A DNA stretch of 64,000 nucleotides from Pedobacter sp. FW305-3-2-15-E-R2A2. GTDB lineage: Bacteria > Bacteroidota > Bacteroidia > Sphingobacteriales > Sphingobacteriaceae. Numbering within the stretch: the first letter of the stretch is position 1; the number at the start of each line of letters is the position of its first letter. The notes under the pieces were generated by a model, which did not search any database, was not told where the DNA came from, and saw only the letters and a list, made by a program, of their open reading frames with translations. The translations under genes were made by a program, and so were the position numbers. The DNA is taken from contig NZ_CP151803.1 in NCBI RefSeq assembly GCF_038446955.1, positions 1,302,001-1,366,000 of the forward strand. The letters run 5' to 3'. Below are positions 35,491 through 43,574 of this stretch, piece by piece.

Positions 35491-35594
35491 TACTTATCCA
35501 GAAAGACTGAGGGAAAGGCCCTGTGATGTCTTAGCAACCTGTTGAATAATAAGGTGCTAATTCCTGTCCGCAAAATTGCGGAAGAGATAAGTTG
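35491..35594 (+). ncRNA. SAM-I (S-box) riboswitch
   Basis: The conserved core reads in order: ACTTATC (P1 5' strand, about 35492), then AAAGACTGAGGG, GGCCCTGTGATG and TTAGCAACC, AAGGTGCTAATTCC, and the closing GAGATAAGT (P1 3' strand). These are the SAM-I hallmarks. It lies about 100 bases before the cysteine-desulfurase-family gene, with a terminator hairpin between. High SAM would be expected to repress that gene. Confidence 0.92.
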
Positions 35595-35597
35595 TTT

Positions 35598-35623
35598 GAA
35601 ACCCATGCTTGCGGTTTCTTTTT
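35598..35623 (+). terminator. Intrinsic terminator in the riboswitch expression platform
   Basis: GAAACC (35598-35603) pairs with GGTTTC (35613-35618), followed directly by five T. It starts 4 bases after the riboswitch P1. The stem is short (6 pairs). I could not define the competing antiterminator. Confidence 0.55.
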
Positions 35624-35692
35624 GACTCATCCATTGCCTTATTTCTCGAAGCTGATTAAGTAGATTTTTATTAATCTATTAAACCCATTAAC

Positions 35693-36859
35693 ATGAGAAT
35701 TTATCTAGACAACGCTGCAACAACACCTTTAAACAGAGAAGTATTTTTGGCCATGGAGCCTTATTTATTTGAAAACTTCGGTAATCCTTCTTCTTCTCAT
35801 TTTCATGGGAGGGAAGCAAGAGTAGCCATTGAGCAATCAAGAGGGATCATTGCCGATTTGTTAAATGCGACGCCACGTCATATCGTTTTTACCTCCGGAG
35901 GTTCGGAGGCAGACAATACCGCCATTCTTTCGGGCATCCGCGCCCATAACATCCGCTTAGCGATTACGACTCCTTTTGAGCATCATGCCGTGCTTCATAC
36001 TTTAAAAGCATTGGAGAAGAACGGAGAAATCCGGATTGTCTATTTGCAGCATGATGAAAGAGGAAACATTTCCCTGGCTCATCTGGAACAGCTCCTTGCT
36101 GCCAATGAACAGGCCTTTGTTTCTGTAATGCATGGAAATAATGAGATAGGAAACCTCAATGATATCGAATCTATTGCTGCGGTCTGTAGAAAGTACCGGG
36201 CTGTTTTTCATTCAGATACGGTTCAGTCGATGGGCCAGTACCGGTACGATACACCATCTTTAAATGTTGATTTCCTTGTTGGATCTGCACATAAATTTCA
36301 TGGACCGAAAGGAGTGGGCTTCCTTTACCGGAATACCGCTCATGAGTTACAGCCATTGATCAATGGGGGAGCTCAGGAATACAAGCAACGGGCAGGAACG
36401 GAAAATGTAACCGGAATTGTGGGATTGGCGAAAGCATTGGAAATCGCTTACCGGAACCAGTCGGCCAACCAAAAACACTTAGTTAAATTAAAAGAAAGAA
36501 TGATTTTTAAGCTGACAGATAAAATTCAGGGAATCTCTTTTAACGGGAATTCAGCACAAAATCATGGAACCTTAAACAGTGTCCTGAGTGTTTCTCTTCC
36601 TGAACTGCAAAGTGGGATCAGCCCGCTTCACTACCTGGATCAGCATCAGATCTCTGCTTCCGGAGGAAGTGCCTGTAACAGTCATTCCGGCGCAGGATCG
36701 CATGTGCTTTCTGCCCTGGGTTATGATTTTAGCAGACCAACCCTGCGTTTTTCCTTTAGCCGTTACAATACAGAAGAAGAAATCGATTACGCGGTTGAAA
36801 AACTGGCCAGCTTATACATCAGGGAATCATTACTGGAAACGACTGAAGCTTATTCGTAG
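35693..36859 (+). CDS. Cysteine desulfurase family aminotransferase (NifS/IscS-like)
   Basis: 388 residues of the class V aminotransferase fold. YLDNAATTPL opens the family, the PLP lysine is K201 in GSAHKFHGPKG, and the catalytic cysteine is C328 in SGGSACNSHSG. It uses PLP to remove sulfur from cysteine as a persulfide, or acts on a related substrate. The SAM-I riboswitch upstream indicates control by sulfur-amino-acid status, which fits a role in sulfur mobilisation, perhaps toward methionine or thio-cofactors. It is single-gene and convergent with a phosphoesterase. Confidence 0.88.
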   Translation: MRIYLDNAATTPLNREVFLAMEPYLFENFGNPSSSHFHGREARVAIEQSRGIIADLLNATPRHIVFTSGGSEADNTAILSGIRAHNIRLAITTPFEHHAVLHTLKALEKNGEIRIVYLQHDERGNISLAHLEQLLAANEQAFVSVMHGNNEIGNLNDIESIAAVCRKYRAVFHSDTVQSMGQYRYDTPSLNVDFLVGSAHKFHGPKGVGFLYRNTAHELQPLINGGAQEYKQRAGTENVTGIVGLAKALEIAYRNQSANQKHLVKLKERMIFKLTDKIQGISFNGNSAQNHGTLNSVLSVSLPELQSGISPLHYLDQHQISASGGSACNSHSGAGSHVLSALGYDFSRPTLRFSFSRYNTEEEIDYAVEKLASLYIRESLLETTEAYS

Positions 36860-36893
36860 CAGAAAAGCTTTGGATGAAAGTTTTGGATGTATT

Positions 36894-36924
36894 GTCCCGA
36901 ATAAGCAGCCAGCTTATTCGGGAC
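36894..36924. terminator. Perfect hairpin between convergent genes
   Basis: Arms GTCCCGAATAAGC (36894-36906) and GCTTATTCGGGAC (36912-36924) around AGCCA, 13 perfect pairs. There is no clear T run on either side, so factor-independent termination is likely but not certain. Confidence 0.65.
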
Positions 36925-36931
36925 ACTTGCT

Positions 36932-38119
36932 TTATCTCCCTTTCTTTAATTCAATGACGGTAATCTCCGGCCAGATGCCAACCCTTCCGGAGAAGCCAAG
37001 AAAGCCGAAACCTCTGTTGATGTTCAGATATCTGCCATTTTCTGAGGTAATACCAGCCCAATGCGCATACCTGTATTTAACAGGGCTCCATTTGATCCCA
37101 AATGCTTCCATTCCGAACTGCATGCCATGCGTGTGCCCCGATAAGGTCAGGTGGATTTTTGAAGGCCATTTTTTAACTTCCGCATCCCAGTGTGTCGGAT
37201 CGTGGGAAAGCAATACTTTAAAGCTTTGTGGATCAGCAGCCTGAAGTGCCTTTTTAAGGTCTCCGCGTTCACCAAACCCAATCCCCCAGTTTTCAACCCC
37301 TGCAAGAATGATCTTTTGGCCATCTTTTTCGAGTTCCACATGTTCATCTAACAAGAGACGGTAGCCCATTTCTCCATGGTGTCTTTTTAAATCCTGCAGG
37401 TTGGCTTGTTTAACAGGTTCGCTTTCCCATTTCACATAATCTCCGTAATCGTGGTTCCCAAGGATGGAAAACTGACCATAAGGCGCTTTTACCTGCGAAA
37501 AATGTCCCATCCAGGGCAGAATTTCTTCCGCTTTATTATTGACCAGGTCTCCCGTAAACACAAACAAATCTGAATTTTGTGCTTTAATCAGATCAATCCC
37601 TTTTTGCACTGCTTTGGCATTCTTAAAGCTGCCTGCATGTACGTCTGAGATCTGCGTAATGCGGAAGCCATCAAAATTTTCCGGCAGATCCTCGAAGTAT
37701 AAAGTATGTTTGATCACCCGGTAAGCATATTTTCCTTTGATAATGCCATACAGGAAAATGAGCACCGTGATCCCAAAGAGCAGCAGGCCAAACTCCACCC
37801 AGTAGACATTTCTTGCCCCTCCGGTAATCAGGCGATAGCCGTCGCCAAGGAATAATACAATGATAAAAACGAGTTCACTGGCGAGTAAAACCAAAAAGGT
37901 ATGGGTGGTGATTTTAAAGAATATATCCATTCCATTGTCCCGCATCCTTTGAATGGAATAAGCGAGTGCCGCGGTAATGAAAATGATAAAGCCCCAGAAA
38001 ATAGGGCTGAGCCAGCTGCTGAGGGTTAAAGTCTGGATTCCGGAGAGCACATACCAGTTTAACAAAAAGACGAATGCAGTGATAATTGCAAAGGGTAAAA
38101 GATTGATTTTTCTCTTCAT
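36932..38119 (-). CDS. Membrane-anchored calcineurin-like metallophosphoesterase
   Basis: 395 residues. Four hydrophobic helices occupy about residues 8-125, followed by a phosphoesterase domain with all metal-ligand motifs: D159-x-H161 in ISDVHAG, TGDLVNN, LGNHDYGDY, LLSHDPTHW and LSGHTHGMQ. It probably hydrolyses a phosphoester on the cytosolic or periplasmic face, such as a lipid intermediate. It resembles YaeI-type enzymes. Substrate unknown. Confidence 0.87.
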   Translation of the reverse strand: MKRKINLLPFAIITAFVFLLNWYVLSGIQTLTLSSWLSPIFWGFIIFITAALAYSIQRMRDNGMDIFFKITTHTFLVLLASELVFIIVLFLGDGYRLITGGARNVYWVEFGLLLFGITVLIFLYGIIKGKYAYRVIKHTLYFEDLPENFDGFRITQISDVHAGSFKNAKAVQKGIDLIKAQNSDLFVFTGDLVNNKAEEILPWMGHFSQVKAPYGQFSILGNHDYGDYVKWESEPVKQANLQDLKRHHGEMGYRLLLDEHVELEKDGQKIILAGVENWGIGFGERGDLKKALQAADPQSFKVLLSHDPTHWDAEVKKWPSKIHLTLSGHTHGMQFGMEAFGIKWSPVKYRYAHWAGITSENGRYLNINRGFGFLGFSGRVGIWPEITVIELKKGR

Positions 38120-38347
38120 AGAAATTTAAAACTAGATAAATGTACTGCATCATCATTGATTTAATGCGCCACGGCACCAATTTGACATTGCCAGGAGGAT
38201 TGAACCTGGGCTAAGTTCGTACCAGTCAAGGCTTAATAAGGAAAAATGACTACTTTTTGTTTGTGCTGATTGTAAATTAACTCCTTGTAATACAGTTTAT
38301 TGCATATTTTTTACAAAAGCCATGTACTACTAAACCTATATACTTTA

Positions 38348-38355
38348 TATATTTG
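38348..38355 (+). promoter_or_regulatory. -7 element of the sulfate assimilation operon
   Basis: TATATTTG followed by C is a perfect TAnnTTTGY match. A start site about 5-7 bases downstream would fall at or next to the leader ATG at 38360, suggesting a leaderless or nearly leaderless uORF. Confidence 0.5.
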
Positions 38356-38359
38356 CTGT

Positions 38360-38416
38360 ATGAACCAAACAATTTACAACGGAAATCTGATGTTTACCCA
38401 CTGCATGTGTAGGTAA
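38360..38416 (+). CDS. Cysteine-containing leader peptide, probable attenuator uORF
   Basis: ATG to TAA, 18 codons, beginning MNQTIYNG and ending FTHCMCR-stop. Two Cys codons (TGC at 38402, TGT at 38408) and a Met codon lie at the very end, where ribosome stalling would matter. A terminator hairpin begins 32 bases after the stop codon, before the sulfite reductase start at 38507. Cys-ending leader peptides upstream of sulfate assimilation genes are known from other bacterial groups, and this has the same logic: low charged tRNA-Cys stalls the ribosome and the operon is read through. Translation itself is inference. Confidence 0.6.
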   Translation: MNQTIYNGNLMFTHCMCR

Positions 38417-38447
38417 TGATTTCGGCTGTAGAGAAATAAAAATATTT

Positions 38448-38487
38448 AAAAGCTTCTTCAGTCTCCCAGACAGAAGGAGCTTTTTTT
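38448..38487 (+). terminator. Leader terminator (attenuator) before the sulfite reductase gene
   Basis: AAAAGCTTCTTC (38448-38459) pairs with GAAGGAGCTTTT (38473-38484), 12 pairs with one G-T, followed by T residues to 38487. It lies inside the operon leader, between the uORF and the first structural gene, so readthrough must be regulated. No clear competing antiterminator was identified. Confidence 0.8.
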
Positions 38488-38506
38488 AAATAAGACCAAA
38501 CGTACT

Positions 38507-40594
38507 ATGCAAAGTTTTAGAACAGAGTTAGAAAATCCTGTCGTAGAAAAGGATATCATTGATCTGGAGAAAAAGATCAGGGACTTCCGCGAAGGGAAAA
38601 TCCATGAGGAGAAATTTAGAAGCCTGCGTTTAGCCCGCGGTGTTTACGGACAAAGACAGCCCGGTGTGCAAATGGTGCGCATTAAACTGCCCTTTGGAAA
38701 AGTAACCTTCAAACAACTCTTACGCATTGCCGATGTTTCTGATGAGTATGGAAGTGGAAATTTACACTTAACCACCAGACAGGACATTCAGATTCACTAT
38801 GTGAGCCTGGACAGGACGCCTCAACTATGGCAGGAGCTGGAACGTGATGATGTAACGATTCGTGAAGCTTGCGGAAATACGGTCAGAAATGTAACCTCTT
38901 CACCGGATTCGGGAATTAACCCGAACGAGTTGTTCGATGTTTCTCCTTATGCACATGCTTTCTTTACTTACTTTCTGAGAAATCCGATTTGCCAGGAGAT
39001 GGGTAGGAAGATCAAGTTTTCTTTCTCTTCTGATGAAAAAGATACGGCATACAGCTACATTCACGATCTTGGTTTTATTCCTAAAATAAACGAAAAAGGA
39101 GAACGCGGTTTTAAAGTGATGTTGGGCGGCGGACTGGGTGCACAACCTTTCCTGGCTAGCTTTGTACATGATTTCCTTCCGGAAGATCAGATCATTCCTT
39201 ACGCAGAATCTGTATTGAGGGTGTTTGACCGTTATGGAGAACGTACCAACCGCAATAAAGCGCGTCTTAAATATTTGGTTCAGAAACTTGGTCTGGAAGA
39301 ACTATTGCGTTTAATCGACGAAGAAAGAATTGCCAATAAATCCAAGTCTTATCCGATCGACAGAGATGCGGTTCCTTTGCCGGAGCCTCCGGCTTTGCTG
39401 GAATATCCTCATTTGGAAGTGATCGATACCCTGGATTACCAACACTGGCGTGCGACGAACGTGGTGGAGCAGAAGCAAAAAGGCTTTTACGGCGTATACG
39501 TTAAAGTTCCGGTAGGAGACATCAAAACGGACCGTGCCCGTAAGCTGGTGGAAGGAATCTCTCCTTATGTTGCCGATGAAATCCGCATCACTCAGAACCA
39601 GGGTTTATTATTAAAATTTGTTAGAGAAGGTGCTTTGCCTTCCTTATATTTAGCACTGAAAGCATTGGATTTTGCAACTCCGGGATTTGACAGCATCGGC
39701 GATGTGACCACCTGCCCGGGAACAGATACCTGTAACCTTGGAATTTCCAATAGCATGTCGTTATCTGTTGCACTGGAAGAAGTGATCTATGAAGAATTCC
39801 CGGAATTGATTTACGATAAAGAAATCAAGATTAAAATCAGTGGATGTATGAACTCCTGTGGTCAGCATGGTCTGGCGCATATCGGATTTCATGGCAGCTC
39901 GGTAAAAGCCAACGGAAAAGTAGTCCCTGCTGTACAGGTAATGCTTGGAGGCGGTACCGTAGGTGATGGGATTGGAAGAGTCGCAGAGCGGGTAATTAAA
40001 GCACCTTCAAAGCGTGCAACGTCAGTGTTGAGGACCATTCTAAATGATTACGCCGGCAATGGAGCAGCAAGCGAAAGCTTCCACCATTATTACGACAGAC
40101 AAGGGAAGGATTATTTCTATCAGCTGCTAAAACCACTGGCAGACCTGACCAACCTGAAGGATGAAGAATATGTAGACTGGGGACATGAAGAAATCTTTAA
40201 TACCGCCATCGGAGTAGGAGAATGTGCCGGAGTGGTGATTGATCTTGTGGCGACCTTATTATTAGAGGCAGGTGAAAAGCTGGACTGGGCTAGAGCTTCT
40301 TATGCAGCTGGTGCATGGTCTGATGCGATTTACCATACCTATGCCGTCTTTGTAAACAGTGCTAAGGCGATGTTACTGGACAAAGGGGTAAGCAGCAGCA
40401 CACAGATTGGCGTTATCCGTGAATTTGACACCAACTACGTGGAAACAGGAGAGATTAAACTGAAAGGTACCTTTAATGAGCTTGTCCTGCAGATCAACAA
40501 GAATGAGCCTTCAGAAGAATTTGCTGCGGCCTATTTAAATGAAGTAGAGAATTTTTATAAACAGCTTACCGCAAAAAGAGAGGAGAAAATCTAA
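38507..40594 (+). CDS. Ferredoxin-type sulfite/nitrite reductase with C-terminal HEPN-like extension
   Basis: 695 residues. The siroheme/4Fe-4S ligands are C403 and C409 (CPGTDTC) and C447 and C451 (CMNSC), and HLTTRQDIQIHYV is the siroheme-facing block. Residues about 1-560 form the usual duplicated reductase. Residues about 570-695 (GECAGVVIDLVATLLLEAG, ASYAAGAWSDAIYHTYAVFV) add a helical domain that resembles HEPN folds, making the protein longer than typical NirA/Sir (about 550). In this operon it most likely makes sulfide from sulfite. No CysJ flavoprotein is present, so ferredoxin is the likely donor. Its stop overlaps the next start (TAATG). Confidence 0.87.
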   Translation: MQSFRTELENPVVEKDIIDLEKKIRDFREGKIHEEKFRSLRLARGVYGQRQPGVQMVRIKLPFGKVTFKQLLRIADVSDEYGSGNLHLTTRQDIQIHYVSLDRTPQLWQELERDDVTIREACGNTVRNVTSSPDSGINPNELFDVSPYAHAFFTYFLRNPICQEMGRKIKFSFSSDEKDTAYSYIHDLGFIPKINEKGERGFKVMLGGGLGAQPFLASFVHDFLPEDQIIPYAESVLRVFDRYGERTNRNKARLKYLVQKLGLEELLRLIDEERIANKSKSYPIDRDAVPLPEPPALLEYPHLEVIDTLDYQHWRATNVVEQKQKGFYGVYVKVPVGDIKTDRARKLVEGISPYVADEIRITQNQGLLLKFVREGALPSLYLALKALDFATPGFDSIGDVTTCPGTDTCNLGISNSMSLSVALEEVIYEEFPELIYDKEIKIKISGCMNSCGQHGLAHIGFHGSSVKANGKVVPAVQVMLGGGTVGDGIGRVAERVIKAPSKRATSVLRTILNDYAGNGAASESFHHYYDRQGKDYFYQLLKPLADLTNLKDEEYVDWGHEEIFNTAIGVGECAGVVIDLVATLLLEAGEKLDWARASYAAGAWSDAIYHTYAVFVNSAKAMLLDKGVSSSTQIGVIREFDTNYVETGEIKLKGTFNELVLQINKNEPSEEFAAAYLNEVENFYKQLTAKREEKI

Positions 40595-41382
40595 TGATCA
40601 CTCAACATATAAAACCTAAAGAACCCAGGATTACCCTGGTCGGTGCCGGACCTGGTGATCCTGAATTGATCACGATGAGGGGTGCCAATGCCTTGAAATC
40701 AGCAGATGTCGTATTGTACGATGCCTTAGTGAATGAAGGTATATTGGACTACGCAAGCCCGGATGCGATCAAGGTCTATGTAGGTAAACGCTCCGGAGAA
40801 CATTCTTATGCTCAGGATGCGATCAATAAACTGATGGTAGATTATGCCATCAATTACGGGCATGTAGTGCGCTTAAAAGGTGGTGATCCTTTTGTCTTTG
40901 GCAGGGGATATGAAGAACTGGATTTCGCGGCAGGTTACAGCATTCCTGTAACCGTTGTTCCGGGCTTATCGAGTTCGATCTCTGTACCTGGTTTACAACA
41001 AATTCCGGTAACACATAGAGGATTAAGTGAAAGCTTTTGGGTCGTAACCGGCACCACGACCTCAGGAAAGATTTCTAATGATCTTTATGAAGCGGCCAGA
41101 TCTAAAGCAACCGTAGTGGTGCTGATGGGCTTAGGTAAGCTGAAAGAGATTGTGAAGCTTTTCCAAAACGAAGGAAAAGGTCTGCTTCCTGTAGCTGCGA
41201 TTCAAAGCGGGTCGACAGAGAACGAGAAACTGGCCATTGGCATCGTTGATACCATTGTGGAAGTAGTGGAAGAAAGAGGAATTGAAGCACCTGCATTACT
41301 GGTCTTTGGAGAAGTAGTATCCCTGCATCCTTCTTTCCAGCCGATCAGGGAATTTTTCAACGCGCTAAAAGAGGAACAATAA
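40594..41382 (+). CDS. cobA: Uroporphyrinogen-III C-methyltransferase (siroheme synthesis)
   Basis: 262 residues of the SUMT family: LVGAGPGDPELITMRGANAL (SAM-binding loop), VVLYDALVN, VRLKGGDPFVFGRG and VVPGLSSSISVPG, the standard motif series. It methylates uroporphyrinogen III at C2 and C7 to precorrin-2, the first step to siroheme for the sulfite reductase upstream. One base overlaps with that gene, indicating translational coupling. The precorrin-2 oxidising domain is in the next gene. Confidence 0.93.
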   Translation: MITQHIKPKEPRITLVGAGPGDPELITMRGANALKSADVVLYDALVNEGILDYASPDAIKVYVGKRSGEHSYAQDAINKLMVDYAINYGHVVRLKGGDPFVFGRGYEELDFAAGYSIPVTVVPGLSSSISVPGLQQIPVTHRGLSESFWVVTGTTTSGKISNDLYEAARSKATVVVLMGLGKLKEIVKLFQNEGKGLLPVAAIQSGSTENEKLAIGIVDTIVEVVEERGIEAPALLVFGEVVSLHPSFQPIREFFNALKEEQ

Positions 41383-41387
41383 ACCCT

Positions 41388-42857
41388 ATGGAAGGCAACC
41401 AATTATTTCCTGTCTTCATCAAGTTGAATACGATACATACGTTGCTGATTGGTGCAGGACCGGTGGGACTGGAGAAATTGTCGGCCATATTAACGAATAG
41501 TCCGCAAGCCAGGGTTACGGTGATTGCATTGGATATTTTACCCGAATTGCAGGAGCTGGCCAAAGGTTATGAAAAAGTAAAGCTGATCCAAAGAGCGTTT
41601 GACCCGGCAGATCTGGATGATGCGGATCTGGTGGTTGCAGCAACAAATAATGATGCCCTCAACCAGCAAATCAGGAAGGAAGCTGATGAGCGTAACCTGT
41701 TGGTGAACTTTGCGGATAAGCCTGAGCTTTGTAATTTTTACCTGGGTTCCATCGTAAAAAAAGGAGACCTGAAAATTGCGATCTCCACCAATGGGAAATC
41801 GCCGACGATAGCAAAGCGATTAAAAGAGGTGCTGAATGATAATTTGCCGGAAGAACTGAACGATACGCTGCAGCAAATGCAGGCATTGAGAAATACATTG
41901 AACGGGAACTTTAGCTCGAAAGTTAAAAAGCTGAATGAGGTGACTGCCATTCTGGTAAAACAGAAAAGCGAAGATAAAGTAAAGAAGAACTTCAAATGGC
42001 TGATCTGGACTTCGATTGTTTTTTCTTTTGTGATTGTCATCACTGCTTTCTGGCATAAAGAACCGGAATTTCAGGCCTATATATCGCAGCTGAACCCTAT
42101 GTTTTATTGGTTCCTGATCGGTGGTTTTATCTTTGCAATGATTGATGGTGCCATTGGAATGTCGTACGGGGTGACCTCTACTTCCTTCTCTCTGGCCATG
42201 GGTGTGCCACCTGCCTCGGCCAGTATGGGGGTACATTTATCAGAAATATTAAGTAACGGAATCGCCGGATGGATGCATTACCGTTTTGGAAATGTGAATT
42301 GGAAGCTATTCCGCATCTTGTTGATTCCCGGAATCATTGGGGCAGTGACAGGTGCTTATTTACTGTCTTCCCTGGAGCATTACAGCCATTATACCAAACC
42401 ATTGGTTTCCTTGTATACGCTGATTTTAGGAGGGGTAATTCTTTCCAAAGCGTTTAAGGTAAACCGCAAACATAAAGACCCGAAGGGTAAAATTAAAAAG
42501 ATCTCTTTATTGGGATTGTTTGGTGGATTTATTGATGCTGTTGGTGGCGGCGGATGGGGATCCATCGTTTTGTCGAGCTTAATTGCAGGCGGAAGAAACC
42601 CAAGGTTCTCCCTGGGAACGGTAAAGATTACCCGTTTCTTCATCGCCCTGATGAGCTCGCTGACCTTTATCACGATGTTAAACGGAGCCCATTGGGAAGC
42701 GGTTGCAGGTTTGGTGATCGGAAGTGCTTTGGCATCGCCGATTGCGGCAAGGGTTTCCAATAAGATTTCCGTGAAGACGATCATGGTGTCGGTGGGGGTA
42801 CTGGTGGTTTTAGTCAGCCTTCGCAGCATCGTCAATTTTATCCTTAAACTCGTATAG
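41388..42857 (+). CDS. Precorrin-2 dehydrogenase fused to TSUP-family anion permease
   Basis: 489 residues. About 1-160 carry the siroheme-synthase N-terminal Rossmann domain (LIGAGPVGLEKLSAIL, LVVAATNNDALNQQIRK, STNGKSPTIAKRLKEVL), which oxidises precorrin-2 and inserts iron. One membrane helix follows at about 202-222 and then the TSUP/TauE-like transporter (MIDGAIGMSYGVTSTSFSLA at about 250 and GGFIDAVGGGGWGSIV at about 378, the two half-repeats). TSUP permeases move sulfite, sulfate or sulfonates. Joining cofactor synthesis and anion transport in one chain is notable; there is no stop or frameshift between the halves. Confidence 0.9.
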   Translation: MEGNQLFPVFIKLNTIHTLLIGAGPVGLEKLSAILTNSPQARVTVIALDILPELQELAKGYEKVKLIQRAFDPADLDDADLVVAATNNDALNQQIRKEADERNLLVNFADKPELCNFYLGSIVKKGDLKIAISTNGKSPTIAKRLKEVLNDNLPEELNDTLQQMQALRNTLNGNFSSKVKKLNEVTAILVKQKSEDKVKKNFKWLIWTSIVFSFVIVITAFWHKEPEFQAYISQLNPMFYWFLIGGFIFAMIDGAIGMSYGVTSTSFSLAMGVPPASASMGVHLSEILSNGIAGWMHYRFGNVNWKLFRILLIPGIIGAVTGAYLLSSLEHYSHYTKPLVSLYTLILGGVILSKAFKVNRKHKDPKGKIKKISLLGLFGGFIDAVGGGGWGSIVLSSLIAGGRNPRFSLGTVKITRFFIALMSSLTFITMLNGAHWEAVAGLVIGSALASPIAARVSNKISVKTIMVSVGVLVVLVSLRSIVNFILKLV

Positions 42858-42859
42858 TC

Positions 42860-43564
42860 ATGAAAGTAGATTTAGCAGAAATAGCAGCACAAATAAAAGA
42901 TAAAGATCCTGTGGAAGCGCTGAGGTATTTTGCCGTCACTTACCCTGGAAAAATTGTTTTCTCTACGAGTTTCGGATGGGAAGATCAGGTGATCACACAC
43001 ATGATCTTTTCCAATGATATTCCAATCGAAGTGTTTACCCTGGAAACAGGCAGGCTCTTTCCCGAAACTTATTACGTGTGGAACCGTACATTGGAGAATT
43101 ATAAAAAGCCGATCCTGGCCTACCATCCTCAGGCAGAAGCCTTGCAGGAAATGGTCAATGCCAAAGGACCAAGCAGCTTTTACGAAAGTGTAGAAAATAG
43201 AAAGGAGTGTTGCCATATCCGTAAATTGGAGCCTTTAAAACGGGCACTTACCGGTAAAGATTGCTGGGTTACCGGAATCCGTTCCGAGCAGTCGTTAAAC
43301 AGACATGATATGGCCAATATAGAATGGGATGCACAAAATGAGTTGTTAAAGTTCCATCCCATCTTCTTCTGGTCGCTGGACGAAATAAAAGCGTACATTA
43401 AAAAACACAATATCGTATACAACACCCTGCACGATAAAGGATTTCCGAGTATCGGATGTGCCCCTTGTACGAGAGCCGTACGGGAAGGGGAAGACTTTAG
43501 AGCCGGACGCTGGTGGTGGGAAGATCAATCAAAGAAAGAATGTGGTTTACATGCCACTTCGTAA
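42860..43564 (+). CDS. cysH: Adenylylsulfate (APS) reductase, 4Fe-4S type
   Basis: 234 residues of the CysH family. The iron-sulfur cysteines of the APS-reductase class are present: C117-C118 in ECCHIRKLEPL and C200/C203 in GCAPCTRA. The catalytic cysteine is C228 in KECGLH. PAPS reductases lack the four cluster cysteines, so the substrate is most likely APS, consistent with the absence of a CysC kinase here. It reduces APS to sulfite and AMP using thioredoxin. Starts 2 bases after the fusion gene. Confidence 0.93.
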   Translation: MKVDLAEIAAQIKDKDPVEALRYFAVTYPGKIVFSTSFGWEDQVITHMIFSNDIPIEVFTLETGRLFPETYYVWNRTLENYKKPILAYHPQAEALQEMVNAKGPSSFYESVENRKECCHIRKLEPLKRALTGKDCWVTGIRSEQSLNRHDMANIEWDAQNELLKFHPIFFWSLDEIKAYIKKHNIVYNTLHDKGFPSIGCAPCTRAVREGEDFRAGRWWWEDQSKKECGLHATS

Positions 43565-43574
43565 TTAAACGAAA

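Larger units (their letters stand above)
38120..38506. other. Regulatory leader of the sulfate assimilation operon
   Basis: 387 bases between the divergent phosphoesterase and the sulfite reductase. From 38340 on it holds, in order, a -7 promoter element, an 18-codon cysteine-containing leader ORF, and a strong terminator hairpin. The upstream half shows no structure I can support. Confidence 0.6.

Noticed and set aside
36588..37244. 218-residue plus-strand frame without an obvious family
   Set aside because: It overlaps the cysteine desulfurase gene in another frame and the convergent phosphoesterase; both real genes have full catalytic motifs and this frame has none.
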